Notes: generated by a model from the sequence alone, not told the origin. Positions 1 to 6,847 are shown, counted from the first letter of the stretch. The stretch is DNA of 27,805 bases from Christensenellaceae bacterium (GCA_948482865.1 CAOMHR010000004.1:1-27805), one strand, 5' to 3'. Numbers and translations: made by a program.

Positions 1-48
1 AGGTACATTCGACGCCTTCATCCGCTACACCGACGACATGGTGGGTAA

Positions 49-783
49 AGCAGTTGCTCCGTTGCGGAAAACAGACAGGTAGGTCTCGGACACGGCAACC
101 TTGCGGCTATGCTTTTATCCGACGATACCGACTGCTTCTGCTTCCTTGCCGGACACGAATCTTTCGCGGCGGCGGAAGGCGCGATTAAAATTGCCGAAAA
201 CGCAAACAAAGTAAGGACGAAACCCCTTCGCGTTATTCTTAACGGTCTCGGCAAAGACGCGGCTTATATAATTTCAAGAATTAACGGCTTCACTTATTGC
301 AAAACGGTTTTCGACCCCTATACAGAAACGGTTAAAGTCACGGACAGCGTCGCTTTCTCAGACGGTCCCCGCGCCAAGGTTAAATGCTACGGCGCAGACA
401 ACGTACCCGAAGGCGTTGCAATTATGAAAATGGAACACGTATCCGTTTCGATTACGGGAAACTCAACCAACCCCACCCGCTTCCAGCACCCCGTTGCCGG
501 CACCTATAAAAAATGGTGTACCGAAAACGGTAAAAATTACTTCTCGGTGGCTTCGGGCGGCGGCACGGGCAGAACGCTTCACCCCGACAATATGGCGGCA
601 GGTCCTTCTTCTTACGGCATGACCGACACCATGGGACGTATGCACTCCGACGCGCAGTTTGCAGGTTCTTCTTCGGTTCCCGCGCACGTTGAGATGATGG
701 GTCTTATCGGCATGGGCAACAACCCTATGGTCGGCGCAACGGTTGCAGTAGCCGTTGCCGTTCAGGAAGCTATGACGAAATAA
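49..783 (+). CDS. GGGtGRT-family protein, 3' part (5' end outside window or frameshifted)
   Basis: This is the C-terminal two thirds of a GGGtGRT-family protein, recognised by the name-giving GGGTGRT motif (bases about 562-582) and by family blocks such as VGLGHGNLAAM, LAGHESFAAAEGAI, GNSTNPTRFQHPVAGTYKK and SSSVPAHVEMMGLIGMGNN. The family has about 330 residues and no established biochemical function. The frame is open from base 49; the first Met codon (109) lies inside conserved sequence, since GLGHGN just before it is also conserved, so 109 is not a credible start. A TAA sits in frame at 46-48, while the neighbouring frame (2-79) is open and reads plausibly as the preceding part (TFDAFIRYTDDMVGKAV). 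This suggests a small out-of-frame deletion near 50-65, either a real lesion or a sequence error. The identity is firm; whether the gene is intact is not. Confidence 0.8.
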   Translation, partial: SSCSVAENRQVGLGHGNLAAMLLSDDTDCFCFLAGHESFAAAEGAIKIAENANKVRTKPLRVILNGLGKDAAYIISRINGFTYCKTVFDPYTETVKVTDSVAFSDGPRAKVKCYGADNVPEGVAIMKMEHVSVSITGNSTNPTRFQHPVAGTYKKWCTENGKNYFSVASGGGTGRTLHPDNMAAGPSSYGMTDTMGRMHSDAQFAGSSSVPAHVEMMGLIGMGNNPMVGATVAVAVAVQEAMTK

Positions 784-825
784 TTTAGTCAAAAAATCAT
801 TAAAACATCTATAGAATAGAACAAA

Positions 826-868
826 AAGTACGCTTAGCTGAGAAATTAGCCGAGCGTACTTTTTTTTA
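826..868 (+). terminator. Intrinsic terminator after the GGGtGRT gene
   Basis: The arms AAGTACGCT (826-834) and AGCGTACTT (853-861) pair perfectly. An imperfect inner stem lies between them and a run of T follows (859-867). It lies 43 bases after the GGGtGRT stop codon and separates that gene from the DUF11 gene. Confidence 0.85.
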
Positions 869-879
869 CCGTTATTGAT

Positions 880-898
880 TGGTACACAATGTGTACCA
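880..898. promoter_or_regulatory. Perfect 19-bp palindrome, operator-like
   Basis: TGGTACACA-A-TGTGTACCA is a perfect dyad with 9-bp arms around a single central base. It has no T-run and lies 12 bases after the preceding terminator, so it looks like a DNA-binding site rather than an RNA hairpin terminator. No regulator gene lies next to it, so the binding protein is unknown. The nearest downstream gene on the same strand is the DUF11 gene at 1153. Confidence 0.5.
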
Positions 899-1042
899 TT
901 TGTGTATCCACTTCATCGTCGCTATATTTTATATTTGCTATTGCTGCGTCTATATTGCGCCATTTAAAAAATCCGATATCTTTTTTTAAAAAGTTTTCTG
1001 TCAAATACAAAATATTCAGATATCCCTATCGCACTGTAAACA

Positions 1043-1072
1043 TTGCTGAAAATCTTTCATATCTTGTATTAA
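1043..1072 (+). promoter_or_regulatory. Possible sigma-A promoter of the DUF11 gene
   Basis: TTGCTG (1043-1048) and TATTAA (1067-1072) are separated by 18 bp. They would start a transcript near 1080 with a leader of about 70 bases containing the hairpin at 1097-1129. Neither hexamer is a strong match, so this is tentative. The rest of 899-1096 is AT-rich and I see no other feature in it. Confidence 0.3.
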
Positions 1073-1096
1073 GATATACTTACTTATTTATTTTTA

Positions 1097-1129
1097 CTAC
1101 ATACTCCGCTTTTAAGCGGCAGTATGTAG
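1097..1129 (+). promoter_or_regulatory. Strong leader hairpin just before the DUF11 ribosome binding site
   Basis: CTACATACT-CCGCTT (1097-1111) pairs with AAGCGG-(C)-AGTATGTAG (1114-1129), giving 15 pairs with one bulged C and a minimal TT loop. It is followed by ATTTTTATTT and then directly by GGAG (1141-1144) and the start codon at 1153. It could act as a leaky terminator (attenuator), as a 5' mRNA stabiliser, or terminate an upstream transcript. Confidence 0.55.
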
Positions 1130-1152
1130 ATTTTTATTTAGGAGCGTAAAAT

Positions 1153-1926
1153 ATGAATATATCCAATCAATCAAATGTAACATACAACGCAGTACCGCCC
1201 AATCAACCCGGTATTCCCGGTAGCCTTACAAGCAATACCGTTATTACTGAAGTATTGTCCAACGCCATTAAAAGAGTTTTGACCACTGACAAAACTTTTG
1301 CCCAAGAAGGAGAAACCGTTCACAATACGGTAACGCTCACAAACAACTCATCTGCGGTTTTAACTCCGGCTTATATCATAAACGCGGCGCCCGACGGTGC
1401 AAGTTTCGTTGACGGAAGCACCAAAATAAACGGAGTCGCAGTCCCTGCAGACCCTGTATCGGGAATTACTCTTCCCGTATTAAACCCCGGCGAATCAATT
1501 ACAGTAGAGTATGACATAAAAATAAACAGCCCTTCGGCGGTAACCACCGTAACCAACTCTGCAGAATTCAGATACGACGTGGGAGACCCTGAAAGCGGCA
1601 TCATATCAACCTACACCGAACCCACCAACGCAGTTACGATAAACGTGTTTAGCGCTAAACTCGAAGTCGTAAAAAGCGTAGACAAGGCGTTTGCCGTCAA
1701 AGGCGAAACACTGACCTACACCGTAACGTTTACGAACAAGGGCAATATCAATATAAACGATATTTATTTTACGGATAATATCCCGCAAGGCACCACTTTC
1801 GTGGACGGTTCGGTATCGATTAACGGTCAAAGCATTTCCGCGTATCGTCCCGACGTCGGATACAGCGTTGCAAATTTGCCGCCTGACGACAGCGCAACGA
1901 CAAGTTTCAAGGTTAAGATAGATTAA
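1153..1926 (+). CDS. Two-repeat DUF11 domain protein
   Basis: A 257-residue protein with an N-terminal stretch rich in Asn, Pro and Ser (residues 1-37) and two DUF11-type (TIGR01451-like) beta-sandwich repeats at about 38-165 and 170-257. Each repeat has the pattern K(R/S)V....AVKGETLTYTVT.TN followed by FVDGS..INGQSI. DUF11 repeats are usually found in exported or surface-layer proteins, but this one has no signal peptide, membrane helix or sorting motif. Leaderless DUF11 proteins occur in Clostridia; a spore-surface role is possible but unproven. The start is set by GGAG at 1141-1144. It is a single-gene unit with its own hairpin leader and a terminator at 1997. It sits between a GGGtGRT gene and the relic of another, so it may be an insertion into that locus. 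Confidence 0.8.
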   Translation: MNISNQSNVTYNAVPPNQPGIPGSLTSNTVITEVLSNAIKRVLTTDKTFAQEGETVHNTVTLTNNSSAVLTPAYIINAAPDGASFVDGSTKINGVAVPADPVSGITLPVLNPGESITVEYDIKINSPSAVTTVTNSAEFRYDVGDPESGIISTYTEPTNAVTINVFSAKLEVVKSVDKAFAVKGETLTYTVTFTNKGNININDIYFTDNIPQGTTFVDGSVSINGQSISAYRPDVGYSVANLPPDDSATTSFKVKID

Positions 1927-1996
1927 ATAATCCCCTATCAATCGGCGTAGTGAAAATTTGTTGCAGTGAATTTTACTGTGACTACCGAATAAATAT

Positions 1997-2035
1997 AGCG
2001 CTTACTCCCCTTTTATGTTGTAAGCGCTTTATATT
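1997..2035 (+). terminator. Probable terminator of the DUF11 gene
   Basis: AGCGCTTAC (1997-2005) and GTAAGCGCT (2020-2028) form a perfect 9-bp stem with a 14-base loop, followed by TTATATT. The dyad can be extended by AATAT/ATATT around a TT bulge. The T-tract is imperfect, so termination may be partial. Confidence 0.65.
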
Positions 2036-2103
2036 ATGCGTACCGATTTTCGCTTTAATTTAATTGACGTTTGTGTGTCTTAATCCGTATTAATTATAAG
2101 AAA

Positions 2104-2160
2104 ATGAGAAGTAAAACGGTCGGCGCGACGGTTGCCGTTGAAGAAGCAATGAAAAAGTAA
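2104..2160 (+). pseudogene. C-terminal relic of a second GGGtGRT gene
   Basis: The 19 codons starting ATG AGA AGT end in TVGATVAVEEAMKK and stop. This is the family C-terminus, compare MVGATVAVAVAVQEAMTK at the end of the gene at 49-783. The DNA differs from that copy at many positions and lacks four codons (AVAV), so it is a diverged paralogue rather than a recent duplication. It still has a strong terminator 20 bases downstream. The rest of the gene is absent: 1927-2103 holds only a terminator and AT-rich sequence. Confidence 0.65.
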
Positions 2161-2180
2161 ATTATCAAACTCAACAAAAA

Positions 2181-2207
2181 AGCAAGGCAAACGCCTTGCT
2201 TTTTTTA
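2181..2207. terminator. Bidirectional intrinsic terminator
   Basis: AGCAAGGC-AAAC-GCCTTGCT is a perfect 8-bp stem with a T-run on the plus side (2201-2207) and an A-run before it (2176-2181), which is a T-run on the minus strand. It ends the GGGtGRT relic on the plus strand and the 1016-residue gene on the minus strand. Confidence 0.9.
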
Positions 2208-2224
2208 TTTTGATTTATTTTTTA

Positions 2225-5200
2225 TCAGCAATCATCTGACCACTCTTCGCCGATAATATCGCCGACATAATAGGTATTTTTCAAAGTGCCCGTATGAATA
2301 GTACCTTCATTGACGCAATCTACTACTACACCTGTAAAAGTGTAATTAAGAAAACCTACTATTCCGCCAATGCGCGGATAAAAATTCGATTCGTGCGCAT
2401 TTATGTTCATATAATAAATATCGCCTTTATTTACGCATCCTTTTATTTCTTGATCACTACTTGCAACTATGCCGCCGATATACTGCCCCACAGAGTATGC
2501 ACTGTAATAGTGAATTGTTCCGTAATTTGTACAGTTTATCGGAGCGCCGTCAGCTGAAATACCGCCGATATTACCTATACCATAAATATCTGAATGGTTT
2601 TCACATCCGACGGGATCGCCAATGCCGACAACGCCGCCTATATGAGCATTACTATCAACAGTGTTTAATATACCTGCTATGACTATCTGACCGTCGGGCA
2701 TAGTGTACGAAAGCGGTTTGCTTGATTCAACAACACAATTACGGACTACGCCGGCGTTAAAACCGCAAATTGTCCCTATTCTTCTGGAACCGCCGACAAC
2801 GGAATTTCTGACTTCAAGTGTGCAATCTAAGGTAAAGTTTTCAATTGTGCCATGGTTATAAATGATAAACCCGTACACTGAAGACGAATAATCAGGCACT
2901 AACTTTATATTTCTGACTTCGCCCGTAAGAGTTCCCGAAAATATTTGTATGGGAGTCCAGACTCTACCTTCATAATCAACGTTAACATGAAAAGTTTTGC
3001 CTTTTGTATCATAAGAAACCAATTCATTTAAAAAACCTATAAACGTAATTTCATAAATGCCTGTTTCCCTATTATAACAACTAATTAAGCTATCGATACA
3101 TTTATAAGACGCCGTTACGGTAATATCGCCCAGGCAACCGTTTGTGCTGACTTTATCCCACGTAACTTCATATCCGTAGTACGTAGCAGGCGCAAAAGTT
3201 ACATGGTGCTCTACGTCGTATTTGGCAGGGTTGATATTTTCAGTGCCGTCCCAGACTTTGTACGTTATATTGTACTCAATCAACGTCCAGATGCCTTTTA
3301 CCGTCACATCCCCTGTTGTATCTGCTTCTATTTTTGCGGGGAACCACTCGAAATTATATCCTTCCTTATTAAGCGGCTCAAAAATTATCTCTTCGCCGAC
3401 TTCATAAACAGTAGGATTAGGGTTGGTTAAACCTTTTAAATCAACTTCATATTTAATATTATATTCTAATTTCTTCCATTTACCGATAACAGTTATATTA
3501 CCTGTTGTTCCTTTGGCTATCCCTACCGGAGTCCATTTAAAATCATATCCGTCTTTTTCAAGGTCGATAAAAGTTATTTCGTCTTCAACGGTATAAGTGG
3601 CAGGATTGGGATTGGAATTTCCTTTCCAATCGTCAACAGAGTAAGTTATGTTATATTCAACTAACTGCCAATCCGCGTAAAGGGTTGCGGGGTCGCCTTC
3701 GTTCCAGACGCGCGCGGCTTGTAAATTACTGGTGTAATACTGAAAACCAAAGCCGTTCATACCTGAATATATTCCTTTAAAAATATATCCCGTGCGGACT
3801 ATTGCATTTTCAATTTCCGGCACAAGCCTGCCGGACTTAACGCCTATACTCAATGAATTTTCACTGTCAAGCACAACGGTGATATATGTAAGCGGTTTGT
3901 AAGTGATTTTCACGTTATCCTGATTATTTACCGCCCAGTCGCTATCCCATCCTTCGGGAATTTCGTCTTCATATATATCAACGTAGATATTCTGTTCATC
4001 AACGTTTACGCCTAAATCTGAAAACGCAGCTTTGCCCACGTAATTTACGCTTTCGGGTACGTTAATGTTTTTAAGGGCAATGCAGCTGCTGAACGCCTGC
4101 GCGCCGATTCTGTAAACGCAGGGCAGTTTGTTAACGCCGTCGTATTCTGCGCCGTTAATTTTTATACTTTCAAGATAAGTGCAGTTATAAAACATTCTTT
4201 CGGTAACCAAATCCATATCGGAAGGCAAAGTTATCGATTTTATGTACGACTCTTCGAATACTCTCGTTGAAAATCCGTCAGCGTCTCCCACAATGGGCTC
4301 TAAGTCAAACCCGCTGTCAGGATTGTCCGTTTGCAGATTTTCCGGATGGTTAAACGTCACGCCGACTTCGATATTAATTTCTTCTGCAATAACAAACAAA
4401 AACGCGTTGCTGCGGATATTGATTTTATGGCTGAACGGCGGCGCCGCAGGGTCGTCAGAATGTCTGTCCCTTACGGTAATTGATTTAACCTGACTGAACA
4501 AAAACGCTTCCGGACAAATGTTCAATACGGGAAGATATCCGAGATCTTCGTCCACGCAGACGCTGTTATAAATTATTATGTCGGCGTCAACGTCTGAAAG
4601 ATACTGCTCTTCCTTAATTTCATATCCTATTACGGTTTTATTGTCCGTTGCCAAAACTTCACGGTACTGAATGGTATCCTGAGGGTCAACGCTATACATT
4701 ATTTCACCCGTAAAATAGTTGCTCCAAGCGGAACTCCACATAATATCGATTACTTCTACACTGCTTTGAACGTAAACAGTATTCGAATTGTTCCTTAATA
4801 TGTTTGAACCGACTTCCATTACGGTTTCGGGAATAAACAGCCTGTCCAAAGCCATACACATACCGAAAGCGTTTGTGCCTATACTTTCAACACAAGGCAT
4901 ACTTACAAACTTTAATTTAGCGCAATTCATAAAAGCGTTTATGCCCAACGCCCTTACCGTTTCAGGCAAAATTACTTTTGTCAGGCTTGCGCAAGATACA
5001 AATCCGTTTGCCGCCACTTCCGTTACAGCCAGACCGTTGTATGTTTCCGGCACAACGATAAATTCTACCGTAGAGCGGTATGCGGGTTTTACCGCAACTT
5101 TGTAAGAAGATTCGCCGACTTCACTTGTGATTTGCGTGAAATTTAATTTATCGTTTGATTCTATTGTTTCCGCGTTTACCGGTTTTGTCTTAGGTATAAG

Positions 5201-5275
5201 CAATATTATACCGGCAAGCATAACCAATGAAATCAAAATACAAATAATTAAACTTCTTTGTTTAGTACTTTTCAT
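2225..5275 (-). CDS. Secreted BspA-type LRR / InlB-repeat / GLUG-like surface protein
   Basis: A 1016-residue exported protein. Residues 1-36 are a signal peptide (KSTKQR, hydrophobic core, cleavage after VNA). BspA-type leucine-rich repeats follow at about 75-165 and 345-420 (SCASLTKVILPETVRALGIN, NCTYLESIKI). A Listeria-Bacteroides-type repeat lies at 460-537 and three related InlB-like repeats at about 541-602, 603-665 and 666-727, each starting EYNI.Y.V and containing the NPNP.TY.V pattern in degenerate form. The C-terminal 250 residues carry GLUG-like units (IGGVVG, IGGIVA, IGGIVGF, C.N.G.I). Such architectures are adhesin-like. I see no LPXTG motif, choline-binding repeat or C-terminal helix, so the mode of anchoring is unclear. 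The start is supported by AAAGGAG seven bases upstream. It is probably a monocistronic gene; the TIR gene upstream ends 184 bases away. Confidence 0.85.
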   Translation of the reverse strand: MKSTKQRSLIICILISLVMLAGIILLIPKTKPVNAETIESNDKLNFTQITSEVGESSYKVAVKPAYRSTVEFIVVPETYNGLAVTEVAANGFVSCASLTKVILPETVRALGINAFMNCAKLKFVSMPCVESIGTNAFGMCMALDRLFIPETVMEVGSNILRNNSNTVYVQSSVEVIDIMWSSAWSNYFTGEIMYSVDPQDTIQYREVLATDNKTVIGYEIKEEQYLSDVDADIIIYNSVCVDEDLGYLPVLNICPEAFLFSQVKSITVRDRHSDDPAAPPFSHKINIRSNAFLFVIAEEINIEVGVTFNHPENLQTDNPDSGFDLEPIVGDADGFSTRVFEESYIKSITLPSDMDLVTERMFYNCTYLESIKINGAEYDGVNKLPCVYRIGAQAFSSCIALKNINVPESVNYVGKAAFSDLGVNVDEQNIYVDIYEDEIPEGWDSDWAVNNQDNVKITYKPLTYITVVLDSENSLSIGVKSGRLVPEIENAIVRTGYIFKGIYSGMNGFGFQYYTSNLQAARVWNEGDPATLYADWQLVEYNITYSVDDWKGNSNPNPATYTVEDEITFIDLEKDGYDFKWTPVGIAKGTTGNITVIGKWKKLEYNIKYEVDLKGLTNPNPTVYEVGEEIIFEPLNKEGYNFEWFPAKIEADTTGDVTVKGIWTLIEYNITYKVWDGTENINPAKYDVEHHVTFAPATYYGYEVTWDKVSTNGCLGDITVTASYKCIDSLISCYNRETGIYEITFIGFLNELVSYDTKGKTFHVNVDYEGRVWTPIQIFSGTLTGEVRNIKLVPDYSSSVYGFIIYNHGTIENFTLDCTLEVRNSVVGGSRRIGTICGFNAGVVRNCVVESSKPLSYTMPDGQIVIAGILNTVDSNAHIGGVVGIGDPVGCENHSDIYGIGNIGGISADGAPINCTNYGTIHYYSAYSVGQYIGGIVASSDQEIKGCVNKGDIYYMNINAHESNFYPRIGGIVGFLNYTFTGVVVDCVNEGTIHTGTLKNTYYVGDIIGEEWSDDC

Positions 5276-5459
5276 TCTTTCTCCTTTGCTTTAATTAATA
5301 TTAATAATTTTTTATAAAAGCCAACTTTTTTAAATCGTCTGATTTTACCAATCTTCGGAATTAAATAATTCAATCTCTCTCACGTCCTACGCGCGCGCTA
5401 TAAATATCGGCGCTATATCCAATTCAGTATATTCATTTCAAACGCGCAACAGCAATTTT

Positions 5460-6038
5460 TTAAACGGACAGCCAGTCTTCCAGCGGGGTAATAACGTTGG
5501 TTCTGTTTTCGCTGATTGTGCATACGTAATAACCCGGATTGACGTAGGTTCCGTCCAAAAATTTTTCGTCACCGTAATACCTTACGATATGCGGATAAAT
5601 TTCCATATACTCGTAACCGTTAAAATCTTCATCTTCCGTTTCGAATGAAAACAAGGCGATGTGCTTTTTATATTTCTGCGCGTCGCCGTAACCGAGTTCC
5701 CAATTGCACCATTTTGAATTTATCGCCCTGTTTGTCGCCAGCAAAATGAATTTGTCGCACTGCCGTATTCTTTCTTTTATTTTTGTCGCCGTTTCACCCG
5801 AAGTTATCTTGGGCAAAGACGGGTCGCGGCTGTCAATGTAACAAAGCACGTTAAACTTTTCTTCTAAAAACCCGATTAAATCTCTCAAATCTTTTAAATC
5901 GCTGTGATTATGTGAAATAAAAACCGTCGTTTTTCTCTCACCGAAAGTATTTACGCTTTCGCAAATTGCCTGCCGTGAATCGTTCAGGGTAAGTTTTCTG
6001 AAATTTTCAAACTCCCCCGACTTAAAAACTTTTTTCAT
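5460..6038 (-). CDS. Solitary TIR-domain protein
   Basis: A 192-residue soluble protein whose core is a TIR domain, residues about 37-135. Box 1 is VFISHNHSD (39-47); RIRQCDKFILLATNRAI (90-106) matches the central strand region, and SKWCNWELG (108-116) carries the expected catalytic Glu (E114). In bacterial TIR proteins this Glu supports NAD+ cleavage or cyclic ADP-ribose signalling, usually in anti-phage defence; that is family knowledge, not shown here. About 36 N-terminal residues and a 55-residue tail (GYEYMEIYPHIVRYYG, EDWLSV) match nothing I recognise. It lacks the STING, SAVED, SIR2 or prokaryotic Argonaute partners of known TIR systems next to it. The start follows AGAGGTGA. A TATAAT box (6068-6073) and repeat A lie directly upstream. 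Confidence 0.85.
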   Translation of the reverse strand: MKKVFKSGEFENFRKLTLNDSRQAICESVNTFGERKTTVFISHNHSDLKDLRDLIGFLEEKFNVLCYIDSRDPSLPKITSGETATKIKERIRQCDKFILLATNRAINSKWCNWELGYGDAQKYKKHIALFSFETEDEDFNGYEYMEIYPHIVRYYGDEKFLDGTYVNPGYYVCTISENRTNVITPLEDWLSV

Positions 6039-6067
6039 TTGTAGTCACCTCTCTGATTTATCATTTT

Positions 6068-6073
6068 ATTATA
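6068..6073 (-). promoter_or_regulatory. -10 box of the TIR gene
   Basis: On the minus strand TATAAT is found 30 bases before the start codon. No good -35 hexamer is seen at 16-18 bp. Repeat A begins 25 bp upstream of this box, where an activator would bind, so activator-dependent expression is plausible. Confidence 0.45.
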
Positions 6074-6097
6074 AATAAAAATGCCACAAAAAAACTG

Positions 6098-6156
6098 TAT
6101 GATTTTAGCGGTACAATTTTGTTGGTTTATGTGGGAATTTATAGTAATATGTGGAA
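6098..6156. repeat. Repeat A, copy 1 (upstream of TIR gene)
   Basis: About 59 bp matching 9197-9257 with only a few differences. The shared core starts TTTTAGCGGTACAATTTTG and ends AGTAATATGTGG. It contains ATGTGG twice, at 6129-6134 and 6149-6154, exactly 20 bp apart. Read on the plus strand it also offers TTGTTG-17 bp-TAGTAA (6119-6124, 6142-6147). No plus-strand gene follows here, whereas copy 2 precedes the response regulator. Confidence 0.8.
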
Positions 6157-6200
6157 AAGTTAAACTTTAATTTACAGACAAGTTCTGAACTTAATAACAA

Positions 6201-6236
6201 AATAAAAGCCTTGAATTAATTTTCAAGACTTTTATT
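6201..6236. terminator. Bidirectional terminator between the TIR gene and the 94-residue gene
   Basis: AATAAAAG (6201-6208) pairs with CTTTTATT (6229-6236); after one mismatch CTTGAA (6210-6215) pairs with TTCAAG (6222-6227) around a TTAATT loop. T-rich sequence lies on both sides. It ends the minus-strand transcript of the 94-residue gene and would also end any plus-strand transcript starting in repeat A copy 1. Confidence 0.8.
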
Positions 6237-6387
6237 GTTTAAGATATAAGTCATAGGTTTGTGAACTGCTTTGCTCTGTTGCAGTTTCCGCATGAACAAT
6301 TTTTATTTTACTTCCTAAAGCTATTGTTACAACAGTTATGCAAAGCAGCATTATAAAACTGACAATAAAGTTTTAATTATTTTTCAT
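6232..6387 (-). pseudogene. Interrupted signal-peptide micro-ORF
   Basis: An ATG (6387-6385) overlaps the last codons of the 94-residue gene in another frame and reads MKNN, TAA, then NFIVSFIMLLCITVVTIALG, SKIKIVHA and ETATEQSSSQTYDLYLKQ, with a stop inside the terminator stem. Apart from the one TAA (6373-6375) this is a well-formed signal peptide: Lys near the start, a long hydrophobic core, a plausible cleavage site after VHA, and an 18-residue polar tail. An internal ATG at 6351 would give 39 residues but has no ribosome binding site. It may be a small secreted peptide inactivated by a nonsense mutation, the truncated head of a lost surface protein (compare VNAETIES in the 1016-residue protein), or chance. 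Confidence 0.35.
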
Positions 6388-6661
6388 TTTGTTCATTCTT
6401 TATTTCTTTTTCTCGTATTACAGCTTTTTTATAAGATTTAGCACAATAAATAATACATAGTATGAATATTATATCCACTATCAATGAAAATACCAATACA
6501 ATACATCCTACCACCCCTGATCCTGTTCTAATAAAAGCATAAACTGTTAATCCAACAAATGATAGAAAACAGATAGGGAAAAGAATTGATAGCATTTTTA
6601 GACTTAACTTATACCAATTACTCGATATTCCATTTTTTTCATTATTCACTTCACTAAACAT
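6377..6661 (-). CDS. Small membrane protein with two helices
   Basis: A 94-residue protein I cannot assign to a family. Residues 1-20 are polar. Two hydrophobic segments at about 22-45 and 50-73 are joined by a short Gly-rich turn (RTGSGVVG), and a charged Lys/Glu tail (KKAVIREKEIKNEQNEK) follows. The layout suggests a hairpin with both termini in the cytoplasm. The start is set by AAAAGGAG nine bases upstream. Repeat B lies 41 bases before the start codon, at a position similar to that before the 718-residue lipoprotein, so the two genes probably share a regulator. It could be an accessory or immunity-type protein; there is no direct evidence. Confidence 0.7.
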   Translation of the reverse strand: MFSEVNNEKNGISSNWYKLSLKMLSILFPICFLSFVGLTVYAFIRTGSGVVGCIVLVFSLIVDIIFILCIIYCAKSYKKAVIREKEIKNEQNEK

Positions 6662-6702
6662 ATTAACTATCTCCTTTTTTATTGTACCGTAATTAAATAT
6701 AT

Positions 6703-6784
6703 TTGTACTTAGTCAAATAAGTTTTTTCGGCGACAGTTTTAATAATATCTTTTTAATAACAGTTAATACTTATATCCAACCCTA
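6703..6784. repeat. Repeat B, copy 1 (upstream of 94-residue gene)
   Basis: About 82 bp roughly 80% identical to 9082-9164. The best conserved part is TTTTTTCGGCGACAGTTTTA (6722-6741), and on the minus strand TTGACTA lies at 6716-6710. A TACAAT box follows exactly 24 bp after TTGACT (6686-6681), the same spacing as in copy 2. The core contains the near-palindrome TCGGCGA. Confidence 0.75.
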
Positions 6785-6818
6785 CGAGTGCGCCAATTTT
6801 CTTTTGTGAAATTTTCAT
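6753..6818 (-). CDS. Possible 21-codon micro-ORF overlapping repeat B
   Basis: On the minus strand ATG at 6818 follows GAGAGGTG by five bases, a good ribosome binding site. It starts MKISQKKIGALVGLD and ends INCY before TAA. Its 3' half lies inside repeat B copy 1. It may be a leader peptide for the 94-residue gene or the stump of a gene cut off by the repeat. Copy 2 does not preserve an upstream open frame, which argues against a conserved peptide. Confidence 0.3.
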   Translation of the reverse strand: MKISQKKIGALVGLDISINCY

Positions 6819-6847
6819 ATTTACACCTCTCAATTTTTTATAATGCA

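Noticed and set aside
889..1149. 86-codon plus-strand frame after the palindrome
   Set aside because: Its ATG lies inside the palindrome, there is no ribosome binding site, composition is that of translated AT-rich DNA, and it runs through the leader hairpin of the DUF11 gene.
3200..3660. Repeated DNA in the 1016-residue gene as a tandem-repeat element or CRISPR-like array
   Set aside because: The periodicity is explained by three diverged InlB-like protein repeats; the DNA units are not near-identical.
5380..5420. GCGC-rich stretch CGCGCGCGCT as a regulatory or mobile feature
   Set aside because: It is a short alternating run without a clear dyad or second copy; it stands out only against the AT-rich gap.
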